A DNA stretch of 64,000 nucleotides from QQWI01 sp964522015 (lineage in GTDB: Bacteria; Bacillota; Clostridia; Peptostreptococcales; Acidaminobacteraceae). Positions 54,180 to 63,395 of this stretch are shown here, in pieces; the stretch's first letter is position 1; every line of letters begins with the position of its first letter. Under the pieces are notes generated by a model. The model saw nothing but the letters and a program-made list of their open reading frames with translations. It was not told the DNA's origin and did not search any database. The stretch spans positions 12,125-76,124 of the forward strand of contig CAZFST010000024.1 of the NCBI GenBank assembly GCA_964522015.1, given 5' to 3'. Both the position numbers and the translations under genes were made by a program.

Positions 54180-56178
54180 TCATCGTTTCAGTTTCTAACT
54201 CTAAATTTAGGGGTAAAACAATTTTAAAATTGACACCTTGGCCCAGTTGAGAAACAATCTGTAGGGTCCCATTTAAACTTTGGGTCACTAAATTATGCGT
54301 GATATACATTCCTAAACCACTGTTTCCTTCAGCTCGCCTGGTGGTAAAAAATGGTTCAATCAAATGATCTAACACATCCTGTGACATGCCTTTCCCGTTA
54401 TCTAAATAGTTTAGTCGGACTAACTCACCTTCACGGGTTGCACTAATTCTTATAATACCCTCATCGTTTTCTCCGAAGCCATGGTACATTGAGTTCATGA
54501 TGAGATTGGTAAAAACTTGGGTTAGCGCACCTACAAAACTAGTCATCACTAATTCAGGTTCGACTTCATTGATTATTTCAATTTTCCGATGCTTAAAGGT
54601 GGGCTTAAGTGAAGCAATCACATTATTAAGTTCCGTATAGAGAGCAACAGGACCTAAATGCTCACTATTTTGATTGGTAGCGACTGATTTGAACTGCTGC
54701 ACAAGATCAGCCGCTCGTTTAAGATTTTTTTGCAATAAAAGCGATGCTTCAAGCAAGGTCTCCATTTGACTGGTAAAATCCCCTTCTGATAATCGCTTCT
54801 CGTGAAAGGCTTGCTGTACTTGTTTAAGAATGGTCTCTATAAATGAAGCTGCTGTGACGCCGACACCAAGAGGGGTATTGATTTCATGGGCAACACCAGC
54901 CACCAGTGCACCAAGCGACGCAATTTTTTCTTTTTCTAAAATATAATGATATTGCTTTTGAATTTCTTCATACTGAGAAGTCACAACTTCTTCTAAAAAG
55001 GCATTTTTTTGCTTGAATACTTCTGTTATTGTCACAAAAGAACGGGCTAAATCTCCCATTTCATCACTTCTTTGTGTATAAACATAAGGCGGTTCTTGCT
55101 CAAGATTGCCATTTGCAATTTGAGCACCGTAGCTTTGTAATGCAGAGATTGGGGCGATTTTACTTTGTATTATTTTATTGATAATTACCAATGATATGAT
55201 GGTGACAATTATTAGAACAGTACCAAGAATAATCAACAAATTAAAAAGATTTTGCAATTCTTCTTGTTTGTTTACAAGAATGATCATCGTCCATTTTGTC
55301 TGCTTGATTTTCAGAGAATTTACATAATAGGTTTCATTATGAACCTTCAAAGTTTGGATGTTTCTTTTGACTAATGGATCCACCATTTCTTTATCGTCTT
55401 GAGATAAGCTTTCAAAGTACTTGCCCAAGTTCTCTTCTTCTGTCATTAGATTTTCTTTCAAAACTTTGTTTTCGTCTGGATGGTAGATAAAATTGCCATT
55501 TTCATCAACGATGTAGACTTGCCCCTTGGCACCTACATTGATTGCATTTACCACATCAGGCAAAATAGCCAAATCAAAATCCACCACAGCAAAGCCATAA
55601 TTCTTCCCCTCATCGTAAAGTGCTTGTATCGCTGAAACCACCATATTTCCAGTTCCCCATTCAACATAAGGTTCTGTATAATTAACGCCTGGTTTATCCA
55701 TTGCTACAGAATACCAGGGTCTTTTTGCTACATCATAGGTGTCATCTGGAATGACCCCTTGGCTATCCAAATAGAAATTCGCCTTTTGATTGGCAATCCA
55801 AGCGAGAAACACTTGTTGATCACTGCTCTGTATGGCTCTCAACGTGCTAAGGACCCTATTAAATTCGGAATTATCCTTGATATCCTGCCTAGTCTTAACA
55901 GCCTTCAAATACGATTGTATAGTCAGGTCAAGGCTCATTTGCTTAACGAGTATGGCTGAATTATCAAACCGTGTCTGAACTTGAAATGAGGCTGCCTTAC
56001 CTTCAGTCAACAATCTTGAAGAGACATCTTGTTCAATTAAATCCGCAACAAAATAAGCGACTGAGCCACCTATTAAGATGATCATCACCAAAATTGTCAG
56101 TAAAATATTCAGTGACAATTGATAGGATAACTTTTGATACCTATGCTTTCTAAACTGTGTTGGGATAAAGTTCAGCAT
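54169..56178 (-). CDS. Cache-domain sensor histidine kinase
   Basis: About 669 residues. Membrane helix (about 22-46), extracellular dCache domain (about 50-300: AKRPWYSVAMDKPGVNYTEPY, NYGFAVVDFDLA, GQVYIVDENGNFIYHPD), membrane helix (about 307-330), HAMP, coiled coil, then the kinase core. Acceptor His in GVAHEINTPLG; ATP boxes NLIMNSMYHGF, DNGKGM and GNSGLGMYITHNLV are intact. dCache domains usually bind amino acids or carboxylates. No response regulator is adjacent. Start at ATG 56178 with TTGGAGG. It shares the HEINTPLG-type core with the kinase at 12264. Confidence 0.92.
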   Translation of the reverse strand: MLNFIPTQFRKHRYQKLSYQLSLNILLTILVMIILIGGSVAYFVADLIEQDVSSRLLTEGKAASFQVQTRFDNSAILVKQMSLDLTIQSYLKAVKTRQDIKDNSEFNRVLSTLRAIQSSDQQVFLAWIANQKANFYLDSQGVIPDDTYDVAKRPWYSVAMDKPGVNYTEPYVEWGTGNMVVSAIQALYDEGKNYGFAVVDFDLAILPDVVNAINVGAKGQVYIVDENGNFIYHPDENKVLKENLMTEEENLGKYFESLSQDDKEMVDPLVKRNIQTLKVHNETYYVNSLKIKQTKWTMIILVNKQEELQNLFNLLIILGTVLIIVTIISLVIINKIIQSKIAPISALQSYGAQIANGNLEQEPPYVYTQRSDEMGDLARSFVTITEVFKQKNAFLEEVVTSQYEEIQKQYHYILEKEKIASLGALVAGVAHEINTPLGVGVTAASFIETILKQVQQAFHEKRLSEGDFTSQMETLLEASLLLQKNLKRAADLVQQFKSVATNQNSEHLGPVALYTELNNVIASLKPTFKHRKIEIINEVEPELVMTSFVGALTQVFTNLIMNSMYHGFGENDEGIIRISATREGELVRLNYLDNGKGMSQDVLDHLIEPFFTTRRAEGNSGLGMYITHNLVTQSLNGTLQIVSQLGQGVNFKIVLPLNLELETETMIKD

Positions 56179-56210
56179 ACAAGCCTCCAACCGAGTTAAT
56201 GATAATCGAT

Positions 56211-57296
56211 TTAGTTATCTAATGTAATACCCAAAAGATCGCGGATACTGTCAATATCTTTTTCTAGGGCACTGTTAATTGGCACACCGCTGACAAGTCT
56301 TTCGTGATAAGCAAGAAATTCCTTCTCTCCGGCAGTATAAATCCGTTCGTGGCCTGGTGCCTTTTGTGAACTACGCAGTGCTCTTAAAATATCTCCTGAT
56401 GTTTTTTTGAACGATTCAAGACTTGTAAAGCCCTCAATATCAATGGCCATAAAGAAGTGACCCAGTTGATAAGGTACCTTGTTACCATCACGGACTCCAG
56501 ACAAAGCTTTTAAGAATGCACCACCCTGAAGAGCAGCCGATAAAATTTCAACCACAGTTGCATAGCCGTACCCCTTGTAACCACCTAACACTTCCCCTAT
56601 TCCTCCAAGTGGTGTTAAAGCAGCTCCCCCTGTAACTAAATCAACAAGTACTGCTTCTGTATCTGTTCTCGGTTCACCATCATCACCAATCACCCAGCCC
56701 GGTGGCAACGGCTTCCCAAGTCTTTGATAAACTTCAATTTTTCCACGCTGTGTAATCGATGTCGCACAATCTAAAACAAAAGGGAACTCTTCATCTGTCG
56801 GAATCCCAAATGTCATTGGGTTTGTGCCTAGCATATTTTCAATACCAAAGGTTGGAGCAATGGAGGGTCGGGCATTTGTACCTGTGATCCCAATTAACCC
56901 TTGTTCCGTGGCCATGGTAGCATAGTAACCTGCAATCCCATAATGATTAGAATTTCTAACTGCTACCATACCCATTCCGTATTTTTTAGCTTTTTCAATG
57001 GCAAGTGCCATGGCATACTTTGAAACAACTTGCCCCATACCATTGTTGGCATCTAAAACTGCTGTCGTCGGCCCATCTTTAATTGTATCGATTTTAGTAA
57101 GAGGATTGATTACCCCTTCTCTAATGCGATCAATATAAATCGGTTTTAATCGACCAATACCGTGTGAATCAATGCCACGCTTATCTGATTCAATCAAGAT
57201 ATCTGCGCAAATTTTTGCGTCCTCATCTGGGACGCCAACTGCACAAAACACCTTCTTTATATACGCCTCTAACGTATCAAAATTTACCTGTCTCAT
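56211..57296 (-). CDS. Ldh2/MDH2-family NAD(P)-dependent oxidoreductase
   Basis: About 361 residues of the malate/L-lactate dehydrogenase type 2 family (PF02615). Motifs: the catalytic His in DSHGIGRL, VRNSNHYGIAGYY, GTNARPSIAPTFG, LGTNPMTFGIPT and GGYKGYGYA. Members reduce 2-oxo acids, 2,3-diketogulonate, or cyclic imines such as pyrroline-2-carboxylate. The substrate cannot be fixed from sequence. Start at ATG 57296 with GGAGGG; the longer frame to 57371 runs into a terminator hairpin. It lies upstream of, and on the same strand as, the Cache kinase (32 bp gap), so the two may be co-transcribed. Confidence 0.88.
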   Translation of the reverse strand: MRQVNFDTLEAYIKKVFCAVGVPDEDAKICADILIESDKRGIDSHGIGRLKPIYIDRIREGVINPLTKIDTIKDGPTTAVLDANNGMGQVVSKYAMALAIEKAKKYGMGMVAVRNSNHYGIAGYYATMATEQGLIGITGTNARPSIAPTFGIENMLGTNPMTFGIPTDEEFPFVLDCATSITQRGKIEVYQRLGKPLPPGWVIGDDGEPRTDTEAVLVDLVTGGAALTPLGGIGEVLGGYKGYGYATVVEILSAALQGGAFLKALSGVRDGNKVPYQLGHFFMAIDIEGFTSLESFKKTSGDILRALRSSQKAPGHERIYTAGEKEFLAYHERLVSGVPINSALEKDIDSIRDLLGITLDN

Positions 57297-57356
57297 AAAA
57301 CCCTCCTCATGGAATTTGTTTGCTATATACCCGATTCGTAGGTCAATAACCAACAC

Positions 57357-57394
57357 AAAAAAAATACACATGGCAAATGGCCATGTGTATTTTT
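57357..57394 (-). terminator. Terminator of the DEAD-box helicase gene
   Basis: AAAATACACATGGC and GCCATGTGTATTTT arms, followed on the minus strand by eight T; begins just past the helicase stop. Confidence 0.93.
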
Positions 57395-57396
57395 GA

Positions 57397-58824
57397 TTAC
57401 GTCAACTTTTTAATACGATAGAGTTTACCTTTTATACGCTGTGTTTTAAATGCACGAATGATAGCATCTTCTTTACCATCATATACCACTACATTAGTGA
57501 TTTTATCTAAAATATCGACTTTGCCAATATCGTTTGGCCCCATATCTTTGACCATTCTAAAGGCAGATAGGATATCACGGGAACGAAGCATACTGTTGGC
57601 TCTACCTGCATTAATCTGCAAGGTTACACCACGACCTTTGGTTTTTTCTGCTTTGAATCGTTCTTTACCATTACGATGCTTGGCATTTTCTAAAGGACGA
57701 CGTTCTACATGACCACCTTTACAAGGGATGCTGTAGCCCAGAAACTTTTCAAGGTCCTTGAAACGTTCCATTTCGCTAGGAATCACCAATGTAATGGCGA
57801 TACCATTTTCTTCAACTCGACCGGTTCGACCAATCCTATGGACATATTGTTCATGCTCAAACGGCACGCCATAATTGATAACGTGGGTTAAGCCTTGAAC
57901 GTGTAACCCTCTGGCTGCAACGTCAGTGGCGATTAGAATTTTATAATCGCCCTTTTTAAATTGCGCTAGTTTCTCCATCCGTAAGCCTTGATCCATACCA
58001 CCATGAACAGCACAAGTAGAGTGTTCCCATTTTCGCATAATCTCAAATAGGCTATCAACCTGGGTTTTAGTATTACAAAAGATAATTGTTTTATTGGGTC
58101 TCTCATGACGAATCATTCTTTTCATGAAATCAACTTTTTTGAGACCATCTACGGCATAATATATTTGCTCGATTTTATCAACCGTTGAAACAGCGGCCTC
58201 AATCTCAATATTCTCAGGCTGTTTCATATATTGCTGACTTAAAAACTGAACCTCTTCAGGCATTGTTGCCGAAAAAAGTAGTGTCACACGATCATTAGGC
58301 ATCTTTTTAATAATCGCTTCAATTTGATCTTTAAAGCCCATCATCAACATCTCATCAGCCTCGTCAATCACAAGATACTTGATATCTTGAAGCTTAACAT
58401 TCTTTTTCAATAGATGATCCATCATTCTGCCTGGTGTTGCCACAATAATATGAGGGTTTCTTTTTAGATCCTTACGTTGATATTCCATGGGCTGCTTACC
58501 AAAAATGGCAATGGACTTAATACCTTTATACTTACCAATCGCTGCAATGTCATCATGGACCTGCATCGCTAATTCTCGGGTTGGTGTCAGAATTAGAACC
58601 TGTGGTTTATCATGTCCCACATCTACGCCTTCACATAATGGAATACCAAATGCTGCCGTTTTACCACTACCGGTTTGTGATTTAACAATTAGATCTTTGC
58701 CTTCCATAATCAGTGGAATCGCAATCTGTTGAACTTCTAGTGGGTGCTGAAAACCAAGTTCGCTTAAGGCTCGCTTGATTTGATTATCCAATGGAAAATC
58801 TTTAAATTTTATTGTTTCGCTCAT
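57397..58824 (-). CDS. dbpA: DEAD-box RNA helicase, DbpA/YxiN-like
   Basis: 475 residues. Helicase motifs: Q-motif region (HPLEVQQIAIPL), SQTGSGKTAAFG, PTRELAMQV, VIDEADEMLMMGF, LLFSATMP, VHGGMDQGLRMEKL, TDVAARGLHVQGL and HRIGRTGR. A basic linker and a C-terminal RRM-like DbpA RNA-binding domain follow (about 400-475: VTLQINAGRANSML..DIGKVDILDKI). Such proteins act in 23S rRNA maturation. The domain is complete, so the DbpA/YxiN call is stronger than a generic DEAD-box call. Confidence 0.93.
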   Translation of the reverse strand: MSETIKFKDFPLDNQIKRALSELGFQHPLEVQQIAIPLIMEGKDLIVKSQTGSGKTAAFGIPLCEGVDVGHDKPQVLILTPTRELAMQVHDDIAAIGKYKGIKSIAIFGKQPMEYQRKDLKRNPHIIVATPGRMMDHLLKKNVKLQDIKYLVIDEADEMLMMGFKDQIEAIIKKMPNDRVTLLFSATMPEEVQFLSQQYMKQPENIEIEAAVSTVDKIEQIYYAVDGLKKVDFMKRMIRHERPNKTIIFCNTKTQVDSLFEIMRKWEHSTCAVHGGMDQGLRMEKLAQFKKGDYKILIATDVAARGLHVQGLTHVINYGVPFEHEQYVHRIGRTGRVEENGIAITLVIPSEMERFKDLEKFLGYSIPCKGGHVERRPLENAKHRNGKERFKAEKTKGRGVTLQINAGRANSMLRSRDILSAFRMVKDMGPNDIGKVDILDKITNVVVYDGKEDAIIRAFKTQRIKGKLYRIKKLT

Positions 58825-58915
58825 ATAAACCTCTTCCTAATAGCCCGCGCAGATACAAATGCTAACCTCTCACTATACCATGAGATTCACTATTGAAAAA
58901 GCATTATTTGCTTAA

Positions 58916-59893
58916 TTATTCATTTTTCTTAAGAGGACGAACATCATGATCTTTAGTATTTGGCTCTAAATGAGTGGTCAAGATACTACCAACACCAAAA
59001 TGTTGCTTCAACTTTTGTTCTACTACTGAAGCGTGCATATGGGCTTCATCGATAGTCATGGTTGCTTCAAATAGAAGATGAACTTCTATAGCAACCCTAG
59101 CTCCAACTTTACGGGTTCTTAAATGATGAAAATCAACGATTTCTTTAGAATCGCAAATCGTATTTTCAATAAAGATTAGGTCTTCTTTTTCAAGTGATGA
59201 TTCCATCAGTTCATTAATGGCAGGGCCTAAAATTTCAAAAGCAACTTTGAAAATAAAGAAACTGACAATCACAGATGCAATCGGATCAAGGATGGTCCAC
59301 TTTTGACCTAATAAGATAGCGCCGCCAATCCCTATCATGGTACCTATAGATGAAAATGCATCTGATCGATGATGCCAACCATTGGCAATAACAGCTGGAG
59401 ATTGAATCCGTTTACCGACAGCATCAGTATAACGGAACAGAATCTCTTTGCCTATAATAGAGGAAATCGCCGCCACCAATGCTATCCAGCCAGGCTGCGC
59501 AATTATAAGGCCATGAAAAATCACATCATGTATAGCGACAACACCAGAAGACAGTATTTTATAACCGACTAATGCAAGGGCGAAACTGATAATCACAGTG
59601 GCCAGGGTTTCATACTTACCATGGCCGTAGTTATGCTGCTCATCAGCTGGCTTATCCATCAGTTTAAATCCTACCAATACAACCACATCTGTAAAAAAGT
59701 CAGACAGGGAGTGGACAGCATCGGCAATCATTGCAGCACTATGCCCCTGCACACCCGCAAATAACTTAAAACCCGTTAAAATAGCATTCACTACAAATCC
59801 TACCCATGTAATTTGTTTTGCAGCTTTGCTTCTTTCAAAATCTGAAACCTGCACTTTACTAGCGTTTAAATGAGTGTTGATTTGTGTTTTCAT
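58916..59893 (-). CDS. Cation diffusion facilitator (Co/Ni/Zn efflux type)
   Basis: 325 residues with six membrane helices and a C-terminal cytoplasmic domain. The metal sites show the HxxxD pairs of the family: DAVHSLSDFFTD in helix 2 and GWHHRSDAFSS in helix 5. YGHGKYETLA (loop) and a C-terminal DFHHLRTRKVGARVAIEVHL complete the pattern. It exports divalent metals in exchange for protons. A NiCo riboswitch lies directly upstream, so cobalt/nickel is the likely cargo. GGAAGAGG precedes the ATG. Confidence 0.94.
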   Translation of the reverse strand: MKTQINTHLNASKVQVSDFERSKAAKQITWVGFVVNAILTGFKLFAGVQGHSAAMIADAVHSLSDFFTDVVVLVGFKLMDKPADEQHNYGHGKYETLATVIISFALALVGYKILSSGVVAIHDVIFHGLIIAQPGWIALVAAISSIIGKEILFRYTDAVGKRIQSPAVIANGWHHRSDAFSSIGTMIGIGGAILLGQKWTILDPIASVIVSFFIFKVAFEILGPAINELMESSLEKEDLIFIENTICDSKEIVDFHHLRTRKVGARVAIEVHLLFEATMTIDEAHMHASVVEQKLKQHFGVGSILTTHLEPNTKDHDVRPLKKNE

Positions 59894-59974
59894 TCGGTTT
59901 CCTCTTCCTTTCTTTATTTCTTTATTTCTTTAATTAGTTGAATTCATTTGATTCTAAAGAACATCTTAAACAAA

Positions 59975-60072
59975 CAAAAAACCCCGTGGTCTATGATAGT
60001 TACTCACAGTCCCACAGGGTTTTCCCTGTTGCCTTTCGGCCCGGTTTACATCAATGGATGCAACCTGTTCTA
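59975..60072 (-). ncRNA. NiCo (czcD-motif) riboswitch with terminator
   Basis: On the minus strand the leader contains CAGGTTGCAT, then ACCGGGCCGAAAGGCAACAG, then CTGTGGGAC. These are the conserved junction segments of the NiCo riboswitch (CAGG..GC.., CCGGGC, CGAAAG, GCAACAG, CTGTGGGAC). Stems AACAGGG/CCCTGT and GCC/GGC are visible. Downstream CCACGGGG can pair with CCCTGTGG of the aptamer and is followed by TTTTTT, forming an alternative terminator. Binding of Co2+/Ni2+ should prevent termination and switch on the efflux gene. Confidence 0.88.
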
Positions 60073-60078
60073 ACCAAA

Positions 60079-60107
60079 GTATAGCCTTAGATGGTAAAAT
60101 CGTCAAT
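60079..60107 (-). promoter_or_regulatory. Promoter of the riboswitch-CDF transcript
   Basis: TTGACG (60102-60107) and TATACT (60079-60084) on the minus strand with a 17-bp spacer; transcription would start just before the aptamer. Confidence 0.82.
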
Positions 60108-60197
60108 AGTATTGTAAAAATTCATTAATTGATGAGTATCATTATCATTATAGGGTATAGTTATTGAGAAGAAAATAAATAGAAATGAGGCTTAGGG

Positions 60198-62177
60198 ATG
60201 GGGTTAGATATAACGACACTCGCAATTATTGCCAGTATCATGTTAATCATACAACTTTTCGTTCTATCGTTCCAACAACAAGCAAATAAGGATTTCAAAG
60301 GCAATGGATGCTGGGTTTTAGGGTCCCTATTAATTAGCCTAGGCACCACCATGATGCTTTTTTACCGAATGAAATACATTCAGGTACTAGCCATAATTGC
60401 CAACCCGTTAGTGGTGCTCGGTTACATTGCTCTTCATATCGGTATTTTGAGATTTAAAGAACGACCTGTTCCAACTAAGCTTTTGATATTTTTATTCGGT
60501 ATTTTTACGATTGCATACTATTACTTCATGTTTTTTTATTCAAGTATTACACTGCGAACAATCTCCATCAATTTAGCGATTTTTTGCATTTCGTCACTAA
60601 TGGTGAAATCATTACTATTCACTCGGCAGGGTTCAGGTAAATTATCTGCCAACCTAACCGCCAGTGCTTTTTTACTGACTGCATTGTTCTCAATTTTCAG
60701 ATTGATTTTTGCTGTACTATTGCCTCCCATTCAAAACTATCAAGATCAACATCTACTTTTAGAACTAGCATTCTTAGTGCAGATTATTTCTGGCGCAATT
60801 TGGACATATGGATTTGTTTTGATGGTTAGCCAAAGGATTAATTATGAACATGATGTTGAACGGGAGAAAATGCAACTAATTTTCAATACGAGCCCTGATG
60901 CAGCCATGATTACAAGACTATCCGACGGCTTGATTGTCGATGTAAACATAGGTTTTACCTTAATATCAGGATATAACCGGGAAGAAGTTGTTGGTCAGAC
61001 GATTAGCAGCTTAAAACTAATGGTGAATCCAGAATTGAGACCACAGTTTATATCAGAATTACAAGATAAAGGCGCTAGCAAAAATCATGAATTCTTCTTT
61101 CGAAAGAAAAACGGCATTGAATTCATGGGATCTATCTCGGCTGGAATCAGTACCTTCTTAGACCAACCACATATTATCAGTATCATTCACGATGTAACAG
61201 AAAGGAATCAGCAGCAATTGGCATTAGCTGAAAGTGAGGCTTTATACAGATCAATCTTAAACGCTTCTCCAGACGATATTACAATTACTGATTTGAAAGG
61301 CAACATTCTGATGGTCTCCCCTGCTTCAAAGAAAATGTTTGGATATCCTGATGATGAACAGTACTTTATCGGTCAAAATATTATTCAATTTCTCCTTCCA
61401 GAAGATAAAGAACGTGCCAATACAAATATGACTCGATTATTCAGTGGGCAAACCCAAAGTTCTAATGAATATCGCGCCGTGCGCTTCGATCAAACAATCT
61501 TTCACATTGAAGTCAGTAGCGATTTTATCAAAAATGCCATTGGTATGCCCAATAAAATAATTTTCATTATTCGGGATATTACAGCCCGTATCATAGCTCA
61601 GCAACAAATCAAGTTACTATTAGAGGAACTAGATCAAGAACGAAATATAGCACAGATAAATGCCATCACTGATAGTCTTACAGACATAGCCAACAGAAGG
61701 TATTTTGATGTCATTATACAATCCGAATTTACAAGACTTAAGCGCACCAACTCTTCCTTTTCTTTGATAATGATTGATGTGGACCGCTTCAAGCATTATA
61801 ATGACCAGTTCGGACACTTAGCCGGTGATCATGTCCTTAAATCGATTGGCAGTCTCCTAAAAGTACATGCACACAGAGGATCTGATTTTGTTGCCAGATA
61901 TGGCGGGGAAGAATTTGTGGTCTTACTCCCCGATACCGATAGCCTTGGGGCACAACTTGTGGCTGAATCCATCAGGTTTAAAGTTGAATCCCTTGATACA
62001 ATTCATCCTGTCACCATTAGCCTCGGAGTTGTCACCGTCACACAGCATCAAGTAAAAACAGGGGAAGAAGCCATTCTTTTTGCGGACAAAGCACTTTATC
62101 ACGCTAAGGAAAATGGTCGAAATCAATTCGTCGTATATGATTTTTCCCATGGACACGTTCTTCCATCCACGCCATAG
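60198..62177 (+). CDS. Membrane PAS-PAS-GGDEF diguanylate cyclase
   Basis: 659 residues. About seven membrane helices (1-215), two PAS domains (about 225-340, with SGYNREEVVGQTI, and about 345-465, with MFGYPDDEQYFIG), then a GGDEF domain beginning ITDSLTDIANRRYFD. The active loop is RYGGEEF (about 567-573), with MIDVDRFKHYNDQFGH intact. There is no clear RxxD site. GAGG is eight bases before the ATG. The last 55 bp overlap the end of the convergent flavin oxidoreductase gene. A Fur-like hexamer array (TATAAT-GATAAT-GATACT, minus strand, 60133-60150) lies upstream; its relevance is doubtful. Confidence 0.92.
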   Translation: MGLDITTLAIIASIMLIIQLFVLSFQQQANKDFKGNGCWVLGSLLISLGTTMMLFYRMKYIQVLAIIANPLVVLGYIALHIGILRFKERPVPTKLLIFLFGIFTIAYYYFMFFYSSITLRTISINLAIFCISSLMVKSLLFTRQGSGKLSANLTASAFLLTALFSIFRLIFAVLLPPIQNYQDQHLLLELAFLVQIISGAIWTYGFVLMVSQRINYEHDVEREKMQLIFNTSPDAAMITRLSDGLIVDVNIGFTLISGYNREEVVGQTISSLKLMVNPELRPQFISELQDKGASKNHEFFFRKKNGIEFMGSISAGISTFLDQPHIISIIHDVTERNQQQLALAESEALYRSILNASPDDITITDLKGNILMVSPASKKMFGYPDDEQYFIGQNIIQFLLPEDKERANTNMTRLFSGQTQSSNEYRAVRFDQTIFHIEVSSDFIKNAIGMPNKIIFIIRDITARIIAQQQIKLLLEELDQERNIAQINAITDSLTDIANRRYFDVIIQSEFTRLKRTNSSFSLIMIDVDRFKHYNDQFGHLAGDHVLKSIGSLLKVHAHRGSDFVARYGGEEFVVLLPDTDSLGAQLVAESIRFKVESLDTIHPVTISLGVVTVTQHQVKTGEEAILFADKALYHAKENGRNQFVVYDFSHGHVLPSTP

Positions 62178-63145
62178 AAACACCTTGGTTTACAGTGATA
62201 GCAACGGTTTACCTCTTGACAACTTAAGGCCTTATTACCCCACTGGGGATCCGCCAACAACCCTCGGCCCACAGCCACCACGTCACACAACAGATTTTCC
62301 ACCAAAAAATGGGCATCCTTTGGATCTCTTATACCAAAAACACAGGCTACAGGCACCCTTGCAATCTGTTTGATTACTGTACCCATATAAGTAATTGCAG
62401 CATATGGGAATCCCTCTGGTGCTTCAAGGTCCCCCTCTAAAATTCCTGATGAAACATTAAGAAAATCCACACCGGCCTCTTCAAGAGCACTCACAAATAT
62501 TCGATCTGAAGCAAAAGTTGGATCATTTACACCATACCGATAAGCGATCAAAAACTCATTCCCAACAGCCTCACGAACCGCTCTCACAACTTCAAGGGCA
62601 AATCTCATGCGATTCTCCAGGGAACCACCGTAGGCATCAGTTCTTGTATTACTCTTTAATGATGCAAATTGGCTCAACAGGTAACCATGGGCTCCGTGAA
62701 TTTCTACGCCGTCCAGGCCAGCCTTTTGGGCTCTTTTTGCGGCTGCCACAAAGGCAGCTTGAATCTGATCGATCTGCAAAATAGAGAGTTCTGATGCACC
62801 TAGTTTTTGTTCACCAATGGATTTATCTCCTGCATGAACAAGCTGCACTAGAGATAGACTGTTATGGCGCTTGCAAGCCTCTGCAATTGCTGTAAACTGT
62901 GGAATATGACCATCCTCCCATAATCCCAGTTCTGTGGTTGCCAATCGTCCTTCGGGTACAATCGCAGTGGCTTCTATTACAATGATACCAGCCCCACCAG
63001 CAGCCCGACGTTCATAGTGCTGTGCCCTACTGACGGTTTCGTATCCAAATTCATCAGCCCAATTAAAACAAACCAGCGGTGGTAATAAGATGCGGTTTTT
63101 CACAGTTTTCGATTTTAGTGTAAATGTGTCTTTTAACGCAGTCAT
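62123..63145 (-). CDS. Old-yellow-enzyme family NADH:flavin oxidoreductase
   Basis: 340 residues forming one FMN-binding TIM barrel. Motifs: NRILLPPLVCF at the start, LVQLVHAGDKS, VEIHGAHGYLLSQFAS, RTDAYGGSLENRMRF and VGRGLLADPQW. The C terminus has CYHCKPRCFYGVDGRTCP, a Cys set like the [4Fe-4S] ligands of 2,4-dienoyl-CoA reductase-type enzymes. However, the protein ends there and lacks their second flavin domain. It could reduce enoates or other alkenes; the substrate is unknown. The 3' end overlaps the GGDEF gene by 55 bp on the opposite strand. Confidence 0.9.
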   Translation of the reverse strand: MTALKDTFTLKSKTVKNRILLPPLVCFNWADEFGYETVSRAQHYERRAAGGAGIIVIEATAIVPEGRLATTELGLWEDGHIPQFTAIAEACKRHNSLSLVQLVHAGDKSIGEQKLGASELSILQIDQIQAAFVAAAKRAQKAGLDGVEIHGAHGYLLSQFASLKSNTRTDAYGGSLENRMRFALEVVRAVREAVGNEFLIAYRYGVNDPTFASDRIFVSALEEAGVDFLNVSSGILEGDLEAPEGFPYAAITYMGTVIKQIARVPVACVFGIRDPKDAHFLVENLLCDVVAVGRGLLADPQWGNKALSCQEVNRCYHCKPRCFYGVDGRTCPWEKSYTTN

Positions 63146-63212
63146 CTATAAATCCTACCTTTCTTTATTCATTAAGGGGCCGTTCATCAGTCTATTGATT
63201 TCCCCCTTATAA

Positions 63213-63306
63213 AACGTATTGTTTGAATTGCCCCATCCTACAAACGTCATAAATCAACGATCTTATTCAGTATATCACTTATAGACCTTGTTTCAAACAA
63301 TATGTT
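63213..63306. repeat. Two operator-like sites in inverted orientation upstream of the OYE gene
   Basis: AACGTATTGTTTGAA (63213-63227) and TTCAAACAATATGTT (63292-63306) are reverse complements at 14 of 15 positions, 64 bp apart. Each is itself roughly palindromic (TTcAAACA-ATA-TGTTT..A). The rest of 63146-63395 shows no gene. Confidence 0.6.
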
Positions 63307-63395
63307 TCGATAGCCGAAATTAATTATCACCCATATATTTTGTAAGTGTTTGCTTAAATCTAAAATTTTAAACCTAAGCCATCTATTAATTCCTT

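Noticed and set aside
56189..56206. AATGATAATCGATTTA as another Fur box
   Set aside because: Only the left half fits the 7-1-7 consensus and it lies downstream of the Ldh2 stop codon.
60133..60150. TATAAT-GATAAT-GATACT array as a Fur box for the GGDEF gene or the CDF gene
   Set aside because: Only a partial match and not clearly placed on either promoter; kept as a comment in the GGDEF entry.
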